From NCBI GenBank assembly GCA_009869945.1, contig WIXG01000216.1, positions 1 through 64,000 of the forward strand: DNA of 64,000 bases. The letters are read 5' to 3'. Shown here in pieces: positions 38,501 to 52,100 of the stretch; the first letter of the stretch is position 1, and every line of letters begins with the position of its first letter. This DNA comes from Mesaphorura yosii. Lineage: Eukaryota > Arthropoda > Collembola > Poduromorpha > Tullbergiidae. Position numbers and translations under genes: made by a program. The notes below the pieces were generated by a model. That model was not told where the DNA came from. It searched no databases and saw only the letters and a list, made by a program, of their open reading frames with translations.

Positions 38501-41500
38501 ATCTGAGATAGCTCATCAAGTTTCAAAGTTTCAAAGTTTTATTTGCATGGTTGCGAATATTGGTGTGATAATCTCACTTGCAGTAGCCACAATCTTTGAC
38601 CAACTTCTCGAATATTTTGACTTGCTGGTTCGAAGCAGGCCGAAAGTTTGTACACACCAACCGGTCATTTTGACATGCCAATTGCATCTTGTGATATGTG
38701 ATGTAAGCCGAAAGTCCTTGAGGAGTTCATGTGTGCCTTAGGACACATTCTCTTATTTCACTTGGGTGCCTCCTTTAACTCTTTGCACTTCCAAGGTCCA
38801 AATTCATCGCGCTCCAGTCAAAACGAGGAGCTAGACAAACTACCTAATTGTTGAACAATACGGCAATGACGAGACCCAACCAACTACCATGTGCTGGCTC
38901 AGATGTTGTACTTAAACATATTTTTAAATCTGCGACCACAAAACAATCCGATGATTTCACTAGAAATGGGCTTCATGAAAGTAAAGAATGCTTCCACGCC
39001 CAAATATTTGAATTGATACCGAGGTTGTTTTCGCACTAAATCCATAAAATACAGTAAGAAGCAGTTGTAGTAAAAACAAGTTGATGTTTTCCGATTCGAA
39101 AACTGTACCAAGCCATAAATAACCTATTTAAAACTGCGAATCTTCGACACTCATTGTAGTATCATATCAAGTTGCTTGTGTCATCAAACCGGTAACTCGA
39201 GGAAAGTGCCCGAGACTGGAAATTCAATCAAGAAGTGTTGCGTAAATACTCTCACGCGTTCGTATAAAGTACGATCGTACATTCTCGTCCATTTTCTCTT
39301 GGCTTTCAAGCTTGAGTGTAAGTAATGGCAAACACGCAAGAGTGTGTAAAGATAAGAAAAATCCATAAACAATATTTTCGTGCAGTCACACGGCAGAGAA
39401 GAAACTGAACTTCGTATCATCACCTGAAGCGTGGACTAGGGGGCTTTTAGTTCCAGTTCTCCCTCTAATATTGCTGTTGGCCGATGATAGCATCGAACAT
39501 AAACAACATAACATCACTCAGGGGCTGCGTTCAGCTACTCAGTGCAGTAGATCAAAGACAGTCCCAATCCCAATTCGTGGTCACGTAGAATAGAGGCTTC
39601 CAGAAATTGAGTCCATGAAATATATCGCGATTCACCACGAGCTAGCACGTCTAAAAGCTTTGTTCGCTACTTACCCGTTGCGCTGTGCTAGGGACTTGAT
39701 TTTCTGAACCCGTGAAGTATATGTTTATGTGCTGCACTGTGTTGATGATGATTGCATCATTCTTATCAACCGGAATTGGGCCGCTCGCGCGCGCTTGCAC
39801 AGTGCATTTGCAGTTTTGCGGGTATTTTTGCACTGTACTCGAATCGCACTCCTAGTTTATTTTATGACAACTTCTGCAATCAGACACTGATCACGATCAC
39901 GTCTCATAGCTCCAATACAGAATGTTCTTCCACTAAATTAATGTGAGTGAGCTTGAAGTGAACTTTCTAACAAATCAAACAGCACTTACAAACTTAACTG
40001 CGGATCTACTTATTGATAATTGTTTTGGCATTAGTTTCCGGTCTTTCCTGAAATTTGAGTTACGGATGTCGTCTACGTCTCTGTCTAATTTCAAATAGAC
40101 AAAACAAACACTTTAGGAAATTCATTCATTCAAGTTTTTATCCCCAGGTGAAAGGGTGATGGTGGTGGGTAGGTTATAAGTGCATCTGGTCCCTAAACAG
40201 CTTGAAGTCAAGATGGAAGGAGCCTCAGATTAAATGCCGAGTTACATGCCCTCGTTTAATTAGGATTATCTCCTTCTCTTTTATGTTGCATTTGTCATGT
40301 AACTCGAGGATTGTGATCTGTAGGGGAAAGCACTTCAAACAATCTCCATTGACTTATGTGGTCCCGGCCCGAAATCGTGCGCAGCGATCATGTACCAAGT
40401 TCAGTGTAAGCATCAGTTACTTCGTGATAAGAACACGTGAAATGGATCTGAAGTGGTTGTGTTGGTAAAGTTTCCAGGAGCCAGGCACAGGCACAAGTTT
40501 TACCCATTTTACGAGTTCCAGTTCCACCAAAGCACGGTCCGTACTCGAAACGAGTGATTAACAGTCGAGAAAAGTGATAATATCAAACAGCGTAATATGA
40601 CAAATGTTTTTGAAACAGAAAGGGCTTAATGGAAGTCATGGCCATGGAAGGCAATGGGATTCTTTCCTTTAATGTTACAATTAAGAGATACTGGGCCCAG
40701 ACACACACGCGACAGACATGAGAGATCTCTGTCTGAGTTACTCGTGTAGTCAAAATATGTCCTTATCATATAGAACAATCGCAAGTGCTTCTGCACAACA
40801 TTCATTCTACATGCGTACATTCTCCGGGATGTAATTCTTCCCTTTTACTCAATTACCCGCTCTTACTACGACGTTTCCTGCTTCTGTGAGCTCCAACTCT
40901 CTTGCTCGAATGAAATCTAATCCAGCCAGTGCAAACTATCCAAATTCGTAATAATTCTTTTCTTTGCTCACGAAAACAAACTTTTTCGATGTCTCCTGCG
41001 TATGGTTGTTGGGACTTGGCACTTGGCACACGAGATGTTTCATTTCTGCTCGTAATAATATGGAAATACTACAAGGAAAGAATACGTGCGGGTAACAATG
41101 CATTTTTATTGTAATTCATGGAAATCCCTTCAGTTGCGTATCACGCATCTCGGCAAGAGAAAGCAAAAAGCAGCATTCCCTTTGTAGTGGCAAAAAGAGA
41201 AAAGAGTCAAGTCCAACGTTCAATGAACCTTTACGAATTTGAGTGAACAAGTTCAGCTGTCTTTCTCTTCTGTCTACTTTTGTTGCGACAAGTTAGACAT
41301 TCCATCACAGGGCTAGGAGCATTGCGTGCCAAAATTTCGAGTTTGTGTCAAGTCTCTCTCGTTGCGACTTATTTAAATTCTTCCTGGCATAGGCAAAATA
41401 ACGAGTAAGAAAGCGTGGATGCAACAATTGTTAGCTAAACGATCAAAGAATCAATACCTCACAAGCTCGTCGTCCTTGTGAATGTTCGGCCATTATATGT

Positions 41501-42563
41501 GTAAGGAAATTTAATGGATACAACCACCGCCCTTCATAGAATCCTTGCACTGTACCTTTGTTGTCCGTCGCGCTTGTACGTATTGTAGGAATCCTACGAA
41601 TACGTGCACCAGTAAAGCAAAACCTTTATTGCCCGTAAAAATCCAGGAGTCATTTGCCAGTTCTAAAATTTTGCACGCGGCTATTTTGGAACACGCTCTA
41701 TCACCTAGTACAAGTTTTGAGTCCATTTGGTTAGAACAGCTCGTGGAGACTCCATGTGAGCTATGAAATTTCGCAATGCTATAAAATTTCAAAAACGCAC
41801 GGAGATGGTCTCATAAAAAGGTGTATCGCAAATGTCAAAACAATACGAAAAGACAAAATTCGGAGCCCAGTCTGTACCACTATTCAGTCTCCCACGGAGG
41901 TAAGGAAATATTCGAACGCAAGGCTTCAACAGAAGAACAGACATTGCAAAAAGTCATTCTCCAAAAGAAAGGGCTCGTCCAACTGAAAAATGTGAGTCAA
42001 GAAGTTGAATTATATTTCACTTGACTGAACTCGTGAAGTCTTTCTCTTTCTTTCACCAGAGCTTTAAGTTCCCTTTTAAAGTGAAAAATAAATTCAATGA
42101 CTTGAAGTGTGCGTTGGCAAAAGAAATATTGCCAGAAAGGTAGGCTTAGCGAGTCCTTTCTGCGTGAGTAATCTATACACGACACGGTGTGACATATTGT
42201 GACTTTGAGAGGAAATTATGCATTACGCTCTCCCGTTCACGCCGTCTCCGCCAATTTATAATTCGCCTTCATTTATGCAAATGTGAATTGCGAACGCATG
42301 TCAAACCCACAAAAACTCCATGATTCTTAACTGCGCTTTCTTCGTGTTTGTATCATACGTATGTAAATGACTTGCTGATGACTTTTCACACTTTTCGTAT
42401 GTGTTCAATTGCCTGGATTTGGCTCTTTCGGTTCCCCTCTTGATTGAATATTCATGTAACCACACGGCAATCAGTCTTGCGTGTCTTGAAAATTGGGTTG
42501 TAACTCGTGAGTGTCCCGAGTATGACGGACCTTAGTGCAATGTGTGAGTTGCTGAATTTGTAG

Positions 42564-42572
42564 ACTTACCTG
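42564..42572 (-). other. Ratchet-like recursive splice site
   Basis: The minus strand reads TTTGTGAATTGCAG|GTAAGT with a pyrimidine run (CACTTTTCTTT) just before. This is a full acceptor joined to a full donor with no exon between, the form of ratchet points in long fly introns. It lies about 10.0 kb upstream of the first modelled eva-1 exon. Confidence 0.45.
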
Positions 42573-45500
42573 CAATTCACAAAGAAAAGTGCCCAAAATT
42601 AATTTGTTCGCGTGAAAATGAATGGTTCAAATCGTTACGCAAGGTGAGAAATATTTCGACAAATTCTTCACACATCTGACAATGTAATTTAACACGGGTA
42701 GCAAGAACCGGTTTCGGGCTGCAAAGCATGAATTAATCCTTCGAATACCAGAAGCTTGACGTGGCAAAGTACACTGGAGATTAAGATGTCCTCTAGAATT
42801 ACTGCCAACTCAAAGCGAAAAGGGACGCATTGCATAGGCGATGACAAAGTAGGTATAATTTTACGCTGAGAAATGCGTGTCTCAAATTTCTAAACGCATT
42901 TCAAGTCACTGGCTCAAGCTTGCGTGTCGTCGTCGTCGCCAAGTCGTCACATAGCAGCTGGAACTGATTGTAATATCGCGCCAAATTCATGACTGCTGAC
43001 TGCCGCTGCATGTTTCCTGATATTTTAGGTTTCCGAAAATTTCATGAAATAAAATGAAAACCACAACTATAAATCCAATAATATGGCTGCCATGCGTGTG
43101 CCTTTGACTTTTGTACGGCTGCCGACTTGCTTTTGTGGAGATAAAACTTTTCACGAGCAGCAGCAGTTGAGATCAGACACACACGTGTGCTTTCAATAAA
43201 ACAGTTGGACTTGGAAAAAGGAACCAATTCAAGCGTGTGGAGGCGGATACACATTCTTCGTATTCATGAAATAATTTACAAGTTTTAAAATATTTGGATT
43301 ATTGTTTTTTATATCTTCAACTTTAATAAACTCTTTTTCATGAGGCATGAACTGTTGCGTGCAGGCTGAGCTGCCTTTGTCATCAGCTTTATTAAATTTC
43401 ATGCACGGTCAAAATTCAATTCAAACATCAGCATTGTCACTGAATTGTTTAACGTCTAGCACAAACAAGTTTCCAATAACAACTTGTCTCGGAATGTGGA
43501 ATCACGCTTGGCGTTGACACATTCAGGTGGAAACCCAAAGCACAAGAGTAGACTCGGAAAGGAATTTAAATATGATCTTCGCATACGTAAGTCACCGCGT
43601 CACGAAAGCAGGTGAGCCTCAATTTTCCATTTGCGGTTCTTGCCTAACGCCAAGTAATCTGTTTTACTTTCGTGTGTCGTGTTGAACTTTACACTTTCAC
43701 ACGCTATCAGCTACAAGCAAAGAGATTTGGGCACGTAATGTTCACGCACAGATTCCATCAAACCGTGTGCATTCTGGCACAATCCACTCGGGATTAAGAT
43801 GTGAAAATTTCTCAAAGTCAATAAACCTGTTTTGGTTATTTTATTCGCGATGTCTCAAGTTCACAAGGTGAGAATGTAAACCCGTCTGAGTTCGGGCCGC
43901 GTCTATTTTGGGTCAGTTTGAATCTGTGTGAAACGTTTCTATGCGGCATAGCAGGTCTAATTAGTTGTAGACTTCAATGATTTTACGGCAGTTCCTTGGT
44001 TATAACACACAAAACGCGATTCTGCGTCATTTCGATAATATCATTTAAGTGATAAAGTCACAGACGTGGGCTTGCGTGCAAAATCTCTTTCATTTGATTC
44101 TGCAGGCACACAGTCGCAGCTGACGATATAGAAATTTTAGCCAACAGTCTCAAGGGAGCAACTCTGGGAAATAAAACAGCTAGCCCACAGCCATCGGCAA
44201 AAGGGAATCCGACGTACAGTGAAACTGCGAAATGGTCATGCCATACTGCCAAATAGTAAAAAATTGCAAAGCAGTATAACAGTTTCACTGTAATAAACGA
44301 TAAGACAGTAATGACGCTGAGGACATTTCGCTTCATACCGTGGCGTGGTTGCAAAAAACTGGAGCACCGCTTACATGACAGAAGCGATGCAATGGATAAG
44401 CGGGCAAACGGGTAAAGAAGTGAAATTCTTGTACAGTCTTGAAAACATTTGCAAATATTATTGTGTTCTGAAACGGTAAGTTTAGAAAAATTCTCCTGGA
44501 AAGCAAATCTGCATCTACAAAATACGCAAGTAAAAAAAATGAAGAAATTCAATTTTGGCATAAGAAAATAGACCCATCACGGTCAGTGAGTTCGACTAAA
44601 AAAGTAAGTCAGTGCAATCAAGCGGATGTATGGAAATAATTTGAAACCAAAATACTTCTTTGGTTTCTTTTAATATTGGAAATATTAAAATTGCACATGG
44701 GTTTTATGAAGTATCTGCAGAATTTTGCGAGAACCTCCCGAGTGGAGTCCGGCTGCCTTACGACAGCTATAGAATGTAATAGGCATTTTTGGAAAGTGCG
44801 CCGGAAAACAAGCAGCACATAAAGTTTAAAGATCCTGAAGTGGAATCGAATGGAATACTTGCTTCGTACTATCTATCTAACTGTTTTACCCACGCATCAT
44901 GGAGATGTCCACTTTATACCTTCGCACTTTACAAAATGTAAGTAAACATTTACACATTTATTCAGGGCCGGAATCTAGCAAGTCATTTCTTGGAATTCGA
45001 AGGTACAAAAAGTACAAATGTTTCAAAAAGTGAACCCACTTCGTTCGCTCGAGACCACCAGAAACACTTGGGCAGCACTTTGGCGAAAGGATTCTTGAGA
45101 GAAATGAGCTAGAGCAAGTAGGACATACGCATTCCAGAAAATTCAATCATCTAGCGCGAAAATATTATTACCATGAATTCTCTGCGTATTAAATCACGGA
45201 GTTCAGTTCACCAATTAAGGCTCTAGCGTGCTAGCAGGTCATCACTTCAGCAGGCAAGTACTAGTAATAACTACGCAGGTTAAATATGTGTAGTGCGTGA
45301 AGACTACGATGCGTGTGTGCTGATGACTTTGCAGGTATAGAATAAAAGTGGGGATTCTGCCTCTGATTCTGATCCCACCATTCCATCTACGTGAGAAATA
45401 ATTTCAAGTCCCGAAAGTAAGTCAGAATTATGGTTGAATATGCTGCATCTTGGGAGTCGTGCCATTATGCAAAAACTCATCTTTTGCAGTCAGGTTCTCT

Positions 45501-48500
45501 GCACTGCACCTATTCTGAGCTTGACTGTGATTTTCTGTGGAGTGTAATTTTCTCTTTCTCCTTCTCCAGCACACATGGGAGTAACTCTTGAAGTTGAAGT
45601 GAATAAATTAAATCTATTAGCATACGAATGAACCATCAATCGCTACGCAGAGTTGAATACGCGTGGAAACGTAAAAAGAGGTATCATCAAATGCTACCTT
45701 CGTTTACACGCTCCCGTCCACGCTTCTCACTTTTCCTCACACAAATATTTACACAACCTCATACCTTGGCTTAACTGTATACGCTATTAACAAAGGAGAA
45801 AGGGTAACAGAAGATTAAATTGAATTGTCTGGTCCGATGTTCTATAGGTTGATCCAGCTCGGTCAGATAATTTTGTAAATAAAGAGAAAACAGGAAACAT
45901 TTCTACAATCCACAAACACGGTTTCCGGAAAATATGAATGGTGAGAGATAAACATTGGCAAATGGTCGAAATGGCGCAGCATCCTTCGGACGAGATATAA
46001 CTCGAGGCTGGTGTGTTTTGGAGCTCGCTTTCACAGTTTTACATTTGCTTCACGAGTAGAGAGATAAGAACTTTTAGAATGGCGGAAGAATAAAAGCTGA
46101 CGTGAAGTTGACTGCCAAGTGACAGTTTGCAATGTGACATATGTTGATGTTTTAGCATAACAGGAGGTAGGGAGGACTCCTTTCGGATGTGCTTTGTGAA
46201 TTTTGTCTCTTTCAATACAACATCCTGGTACTTTTTCTAAAATACCGGACAGGTGAAGTTCAACTTTTCGATACCCGCTTCTCATTGTAAATACAAATAC
46301 TGGGAGCCATTGGAATTGTAAATTGAATTTTCATCTTGTTTACCACACGAGACTCACATCGGCCGGGACGCATTCGCTTCATATCTCAATAGATTCTCCA
46401 ATATTAAGGATTTGCTTTACTAGGTCGAAAATATTACGTCCATAATTTTACTGATATTCTCCTTTGAAGGGCAAATATGTATTATAGAATGGATACGAAC
46501 AGCAGTGGAGGCGGGTTATTTCCTAAGGAATTGATTTTAAATTCCTGTGGTGGCTTTCTTTCCTGTTCGCCTTGCAAAACGCCAAGGTCCATTGAAATTT
46601 TACAATATCAAATGTGATATGTGATGGAGTCATCTGGGATCTTCTCACAATTCAGTGGGATCTTTTCTGTAAGCTCAGTTTCCTATTTCCTTACGACGCG
46701 GCCATGAAAAGTGAGTGTGGATGAAAATGACTCAAACCAAGGAGGAATAAAAATTTGTAAGAGCTTTTCATTCTGCCGTAATGTGCAAATAATACATAAA
46801 AAGAATCCAGGTCTAATCCACAAGGAATCTGCGTTTCATTCAGAAATCAAGAGATCGACTTCTATCTGATTGGTGCTTTTGAAATTCTTGACACAAGAAT
46901 GTAGGCTAATGTTGGAATTCCTGCTGCGACATGTGTTTCATACAGACGCAAGAGAAGTACCTCGTATTCGTTGCATATGCTACTGATATTGGACTTGATC
47001 ACCAAACCGGCAAGTCTTATCGGTAAGAATGGAGAATTTCAATTTCCAAGGCTTCAATACTTCAAATCCTATGCTTAAGCTTATCGTAAACTCGTAAAGG
47101 AATTTAATTTCAAAATTGTCTCTAAAATGTTGGTTCACCATCAACATGGTTTTATCATGTTTAAACCCAATTGGCTATTTTACAGGGACATGGACTCATC
47201 GATGTCCAGCATCATTTTAGTCTTTCAGACAAGCTACATTTTGTTTTTAGGACAAAGTGATAAACCAATGAATGTTTATATTCAGCCGCCTCTATACACA
47301 AAGTGCTCAAATCCACCGCGCCGCTTAAATCTGGTTTAGACTACCATTCATTTCGACGGGAGTGCCTCTGAAAAGAATAATAAAATTCATTCATTGGAAA
47401 GTTAGAATGAATTTATTGTGACTCCGCTCATTTCCACTCTTCCAGATTTCTTTGCATACGCAATACGCACACACACATCTACGAAATGACTTGTTTGGTG
47501 GACTGGCGAGACAGCGAAACCACATCAGCTCTCTACTTCTGATGTGATTTTCCTGAGCTTCGTAGCTAACGCTCCCTCAGCAAAGTCTTGTTGATTGTTT
47601 CCTTTTTCTGGATCCTTTCATTTCGTGGAAAATGAAAAGAAAGAAGGACACTAACATTTGGTGTGTTAGTTCAAAAGCAGCGAAATGCAACTCAAGCGCC
47701 TTTTGAAGAGAAACACACTGGTGTCGGGTCGCACGGGCATACATACATCCTGGGTATATCAGTCTAGTAATGAAAGAAGTGTTATCTGCTGGTCTCAAAA
47801 GGGGACATAAGCCTCCTAGCAGGATCGCTGTTAGCTTCATATTCTTGCTAGCGAAGAAACGAAGAAATGTCAAGACGTCCTCTACGCCTGTCTCGTCAAC
47901 CAATATACCATATTCAGTTATCGAGGGTGAAAAGCAAATTCGATTATTTATGCTATATTAATGTTGGGTTTTATTACTCTAAAAGCGTAAGGCTCAAGCT
48001 CACAGAATTGGTAACTAGTGATTGTTATGTAAAGATCCGACTTCACTACTTGGTCAAAGAACAAACGTTCGGTATTCGCCCTACCATAAGCCGTAACAAG
48101 TGTACGAAAGCTGTTCATTTCGCTGGTGATTAGTGCTTCAAGGAATGCATTTTTGGAATTATAATAAATTTGATTGTTGCTCAGGAATTTATGCTTCAGA
48201 CCGCTAATTTAGCTAACAATCAGCACTTAGCTTAATCACAGCGATTTCCTTTGACTTGATCTGAAGTGTCGCTTCTGATTACTAGTTACCAATTATGTGC
48301 TCAAGCTCGTATTGTTCCATGTCAAGTTAATTTAATGGATTGTGCATGCATGGCTTATTTTGCATTGTTCCTGTCAAGCATTAAAGTAACCTTGTAATCT
48401 GCCTTAGATAATTTATGATAGAAATTTTGAAAATAATATCCATGTTTACTGGAATAGTCGAATATACCATGATTTAATGTCATCATAATCTAAACTTCCG

Positions 48501-49156
48501 TAAACACGATCTACCGAATTTCGTCGCCTGAGAAGGTAAAAGCAGATAAACTTTTAATTTTGTGCTTAATTATTCCGCTGATATTACAATTAAATTATGT
48601 TTGCCTACATCACTTCAAATTCTTGACCTGACAATCTACGTATTGCTGATCGAGTAAATGCACCTCAACTTCTCAGGAGCACATCCGAGTAAAGAACATT
48701 TACTACAAAACAGATTGTAAAGAATCAAGTCACGCTGATAGAAGTGTAAAAATTTAAGAGGTCTTTTAGAATACGTCGCAGAGTTGTAAGTAAATTAAAT
48801 GTCGCTGTTCGTGTTGGTGCCTAGAGTGCAAAGTTTTATGTGCATGTTCTATGATTTAAAGAAGCTAAAATTCTTTCAATCGTGGCTGGATACATTGACG
48901 ATATGACTGCCGTCGGATATGATTCATGACCGAGGACTGTTGTAGCAACTGGCAGTAATTAATATAGCACTGCTACAACAGGAAAGACCAGTGATTCATT
49001 TCATGGTCACAAATGTTGAGAGAACGCAGCGTCGAACGTGTATTGCGTCACTAGAATTATGATCTTCATTTTATTACAGTGATTTGGTTGCCCTTAAGAC
49101 CTTGCACGCGTTCCTTTATCCGAACGTGATTTGCTCTCAATCGTACGCATTAAGGC

Positions 49157-49182
49157 GACCCGAAAGACCCGAAAGACCCGAA
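49157..49182. repeat. Short tandem repeat, 9-base unit
   Basis: Nearly three copies of GACCCGAAA in a row. It is small, with no sign of function. Confidence 0.6.
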
Positions 49183-52100
49183 TGACTGCGTCAGCTGCGT
49201 GCGCACATGACGCTGGTCTGACGGGCTGACCACATTGCAGCTTGTGTACTTCTTGATGGAACTTGAGATTATGCACACCCTAAATTGTTTCACAAAGAAA
49301 CTAAAAAATAATTTGTGATATTAGGCACAAGCCAAGACTGTCATTGGATTCTCTGGCAAACCGCATCACACTGCCAATAGGGAAATACAACTTGAATGTT
49401 TGCCGATCTTTATGCCAATAGCAAAATATGAAAGGAGTGATTTTACGAAAAAGGTACTAAAAACAGTATTATTTCCATGAAGTCCGCTCAACATTGATTT
49501 AAATTATAAGGTGTGATAAACTATGATAGAGGGAAGCCACCAGCACGCAAGTGTTCCGCCTCAGCTACACTCAATACGGCGTGCTCTCCAGCCGATTCAT
49601 TTCAAAATTAAGCACCTTGTTAACGTTTGACTTTAATTTCCGGGAAATGTCCATAACATAAATTATGCTGGGCACCAGCACTGAACATTTATCACAAACT
49701 TGCACTTGAGTATGTTACAGCAAGGAAGCAATCCAATCAACTGCTTGTCATTAATGCACAAATCGAATTATCTTTTGTGTATGTCCGCTGTCCTGTCTGA
49801 CAACCGACATTCTAGGTCATACTACACTGGTAGTAGGGCAACATGAGACGGGGAAGTATTTAAGTAAAACCTATCCTATGACGGAAACATTGAACAGATC
49901 AATCTCTATGAGATAGTTATTTGTGGCGCACAATTTTATGGAAGTTTGATAAAATCGTGCGCCCAAGACATATAAGATTTGGTTTGGGTTTGATTTGATG
50001 CTGCTCTGCTGTTTAAGTTGACGGAAACGAAGATAGATTGATCCCTGCTTTGTATTAGTCCCGTCCACGTGCATACGCTTTATGGTCACAACGGAAATTA
50101 GCGGATTTAATTGCATTAAAAGGTTTAAGGTCAAACTCTTCAAAAATATCGTTCCTGTATTCAAGTTTTTAACGACGACTTATTGATAGAATACTATAAA
50201 TATTGAATAATTCGAACGGTGAAAATGCATCCCAAATGCCCAAACTTCAAGAAGGCATTCACATTCCCTGGACCAACAGCCCAAGCCAGCCGATTGTATT
50301 CAAGGATTCAATCCTCCCACACAATTCACTACTTTGCTGGTAGTCTTTCCGAATTGGAGTCACAGAAAATATCCTTCGTAATCCGTATGAGACGGAGAAA
50401 TCGACAAAGTAGCAGTATTCTGTTGCATTTCTCTCGTTTTGTGTTTTGTCGTCGTTTTCCTGAATGCGCTTGCAAGCAGCCTCTTTTTCTGGTTGTATTT
50501 TGCAATACGTTATCTTCTATGCACAAAGGCTGGATAATGAATGAATACAAACAATTCCATTTGAGAAAGAATAAGAAAAATCAGCCTTGAAATTGGATTT
50601 CTCTTGCTATTTTTTATTTCGTGGTCTTAACAAGCTTTCTAAAATGCCCGCACTTCCCTGAGCCGTCTCGCTTCTTATGGACTTTTGTTAAGCTTTCTTT
50701 TTGTCAAGCCTCTTGCCAAATCCTTGAAATACGTGTGAGCGATACGCTTTCGTTCCTAAGATAAATAGGAAAGCAAGTTGCAATTCAATATGGTGATCGT
50801 AATCCGTCTTTGTCATGTTGCCGTCTTCAACCAACAACCAACACCAACTGCCAAGAATCGCCTTTAGGCTGACTTGCACCAGTTTCCGTCCATTCAAACC
50901 AATATCAATAGTTTTTATTCCAGTTCCAGTTTATTGTGTGGCTGTAGGTAAACCGATCCTTCGCTCTTATAACTAATCGTTCGTCATAAAAAGTCACTTC
51001 ACTAATTAGAAACCGATACCTTATGAAATGTGAGCTCTATGAACAAAGACCCATAAAGTATTATGATTGCTTGTGTTGGTTGTGTTTTCCTCTCTCTTGG
51101 CGACCAGCAACAAGAAACGCAGCCACAAACATAACACTCGACTTTACATGAAGCATCCCAAATGGACCATTAGCTTGCCGTCTGATGCCAGCAAACTGTA
51201 ATGACTCAGTAATGAGCCATTTTTACGCTAATTCGAAAGTAGTACGGAAGCCACTTCGCATACTACACTTTCCTAACATGACGTATGCGGCTGTCCTGCT
51301 AAAACTTTGATGTCACTTTTTCTGCGCAGAAATGATGCTGATTCCGCGTGCATTGCAGATTACTTCTAAATTAGGTCAAAGAAAGGTTTTTTGTTTTCTG
51401 CACTCTTCGAACTAATCTTTCGTCCATGAAATAACCGCTTGTTGCCTGAAAATTGGATGCTTCACTTTGGCCAGTCAGTAAAGAGCTACGTTGCTTGCTG
51501 GAACAAAGTTGGCCTCAGATTTTTCATGGACTTTTATTATTAAGTCTGATCGAAGATATTGCACAAATGTTACTAATATTACAATCTTCAGCAGCACCTT
51601 TATGGGTCCTCCAGAAATCAGAATGAAAAGCATTTAAACACCAATTCGAGTTTATGAGGGTAAGAGTTGTTTTGAGTTCGAGCCACATGTGGCTTAAATC
51701 AGTAACATTTCACGGTATTTCGTTCCTGAACTGCAATGCCACAAGAAAACGCGAAGCGGGTAGATGATGGTGATGAGTCGTCCGGAAACAAGAATCCAAC
51801 GCAATAGCGCGGGATTCGTTGCGTTAGAATGGCAGGCATCCTTTCAACGAAGCGACACGGCATGCGTCGTAATGTGTTCGCAACTAATGAGGCACTAGCA
51901 ACGTTAACCGAGCATGACTTGTCCGTTGACTTGAACTATTGCGGCTGAATTTTAGATAGACTTCAAGTAAGAACAGAGGACTCAAGTTCGTTAGAAAATC
52001 GTACACTGGAAATTGGACATAACTAATGGAGGACAATGCAATAATGTAGCACAATCACGAAATGTGTTTACTTTACACCTACACGCAACCGAGCGAAGCG

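Noticed and set aside
40140-40170. Plus-strand TATCCCCAG|GTGAAAG as a ratchet point
   Set aside because: GTGAAA is a weak donor, and no plus-strand gene is known to span the site.
44058-44561. 167-codon minus-strand open frame
   Set aside because: Rich in Phe, Leu, Cys and Ser, as in non-coding sequence. No domain or conserved pattern is seen.
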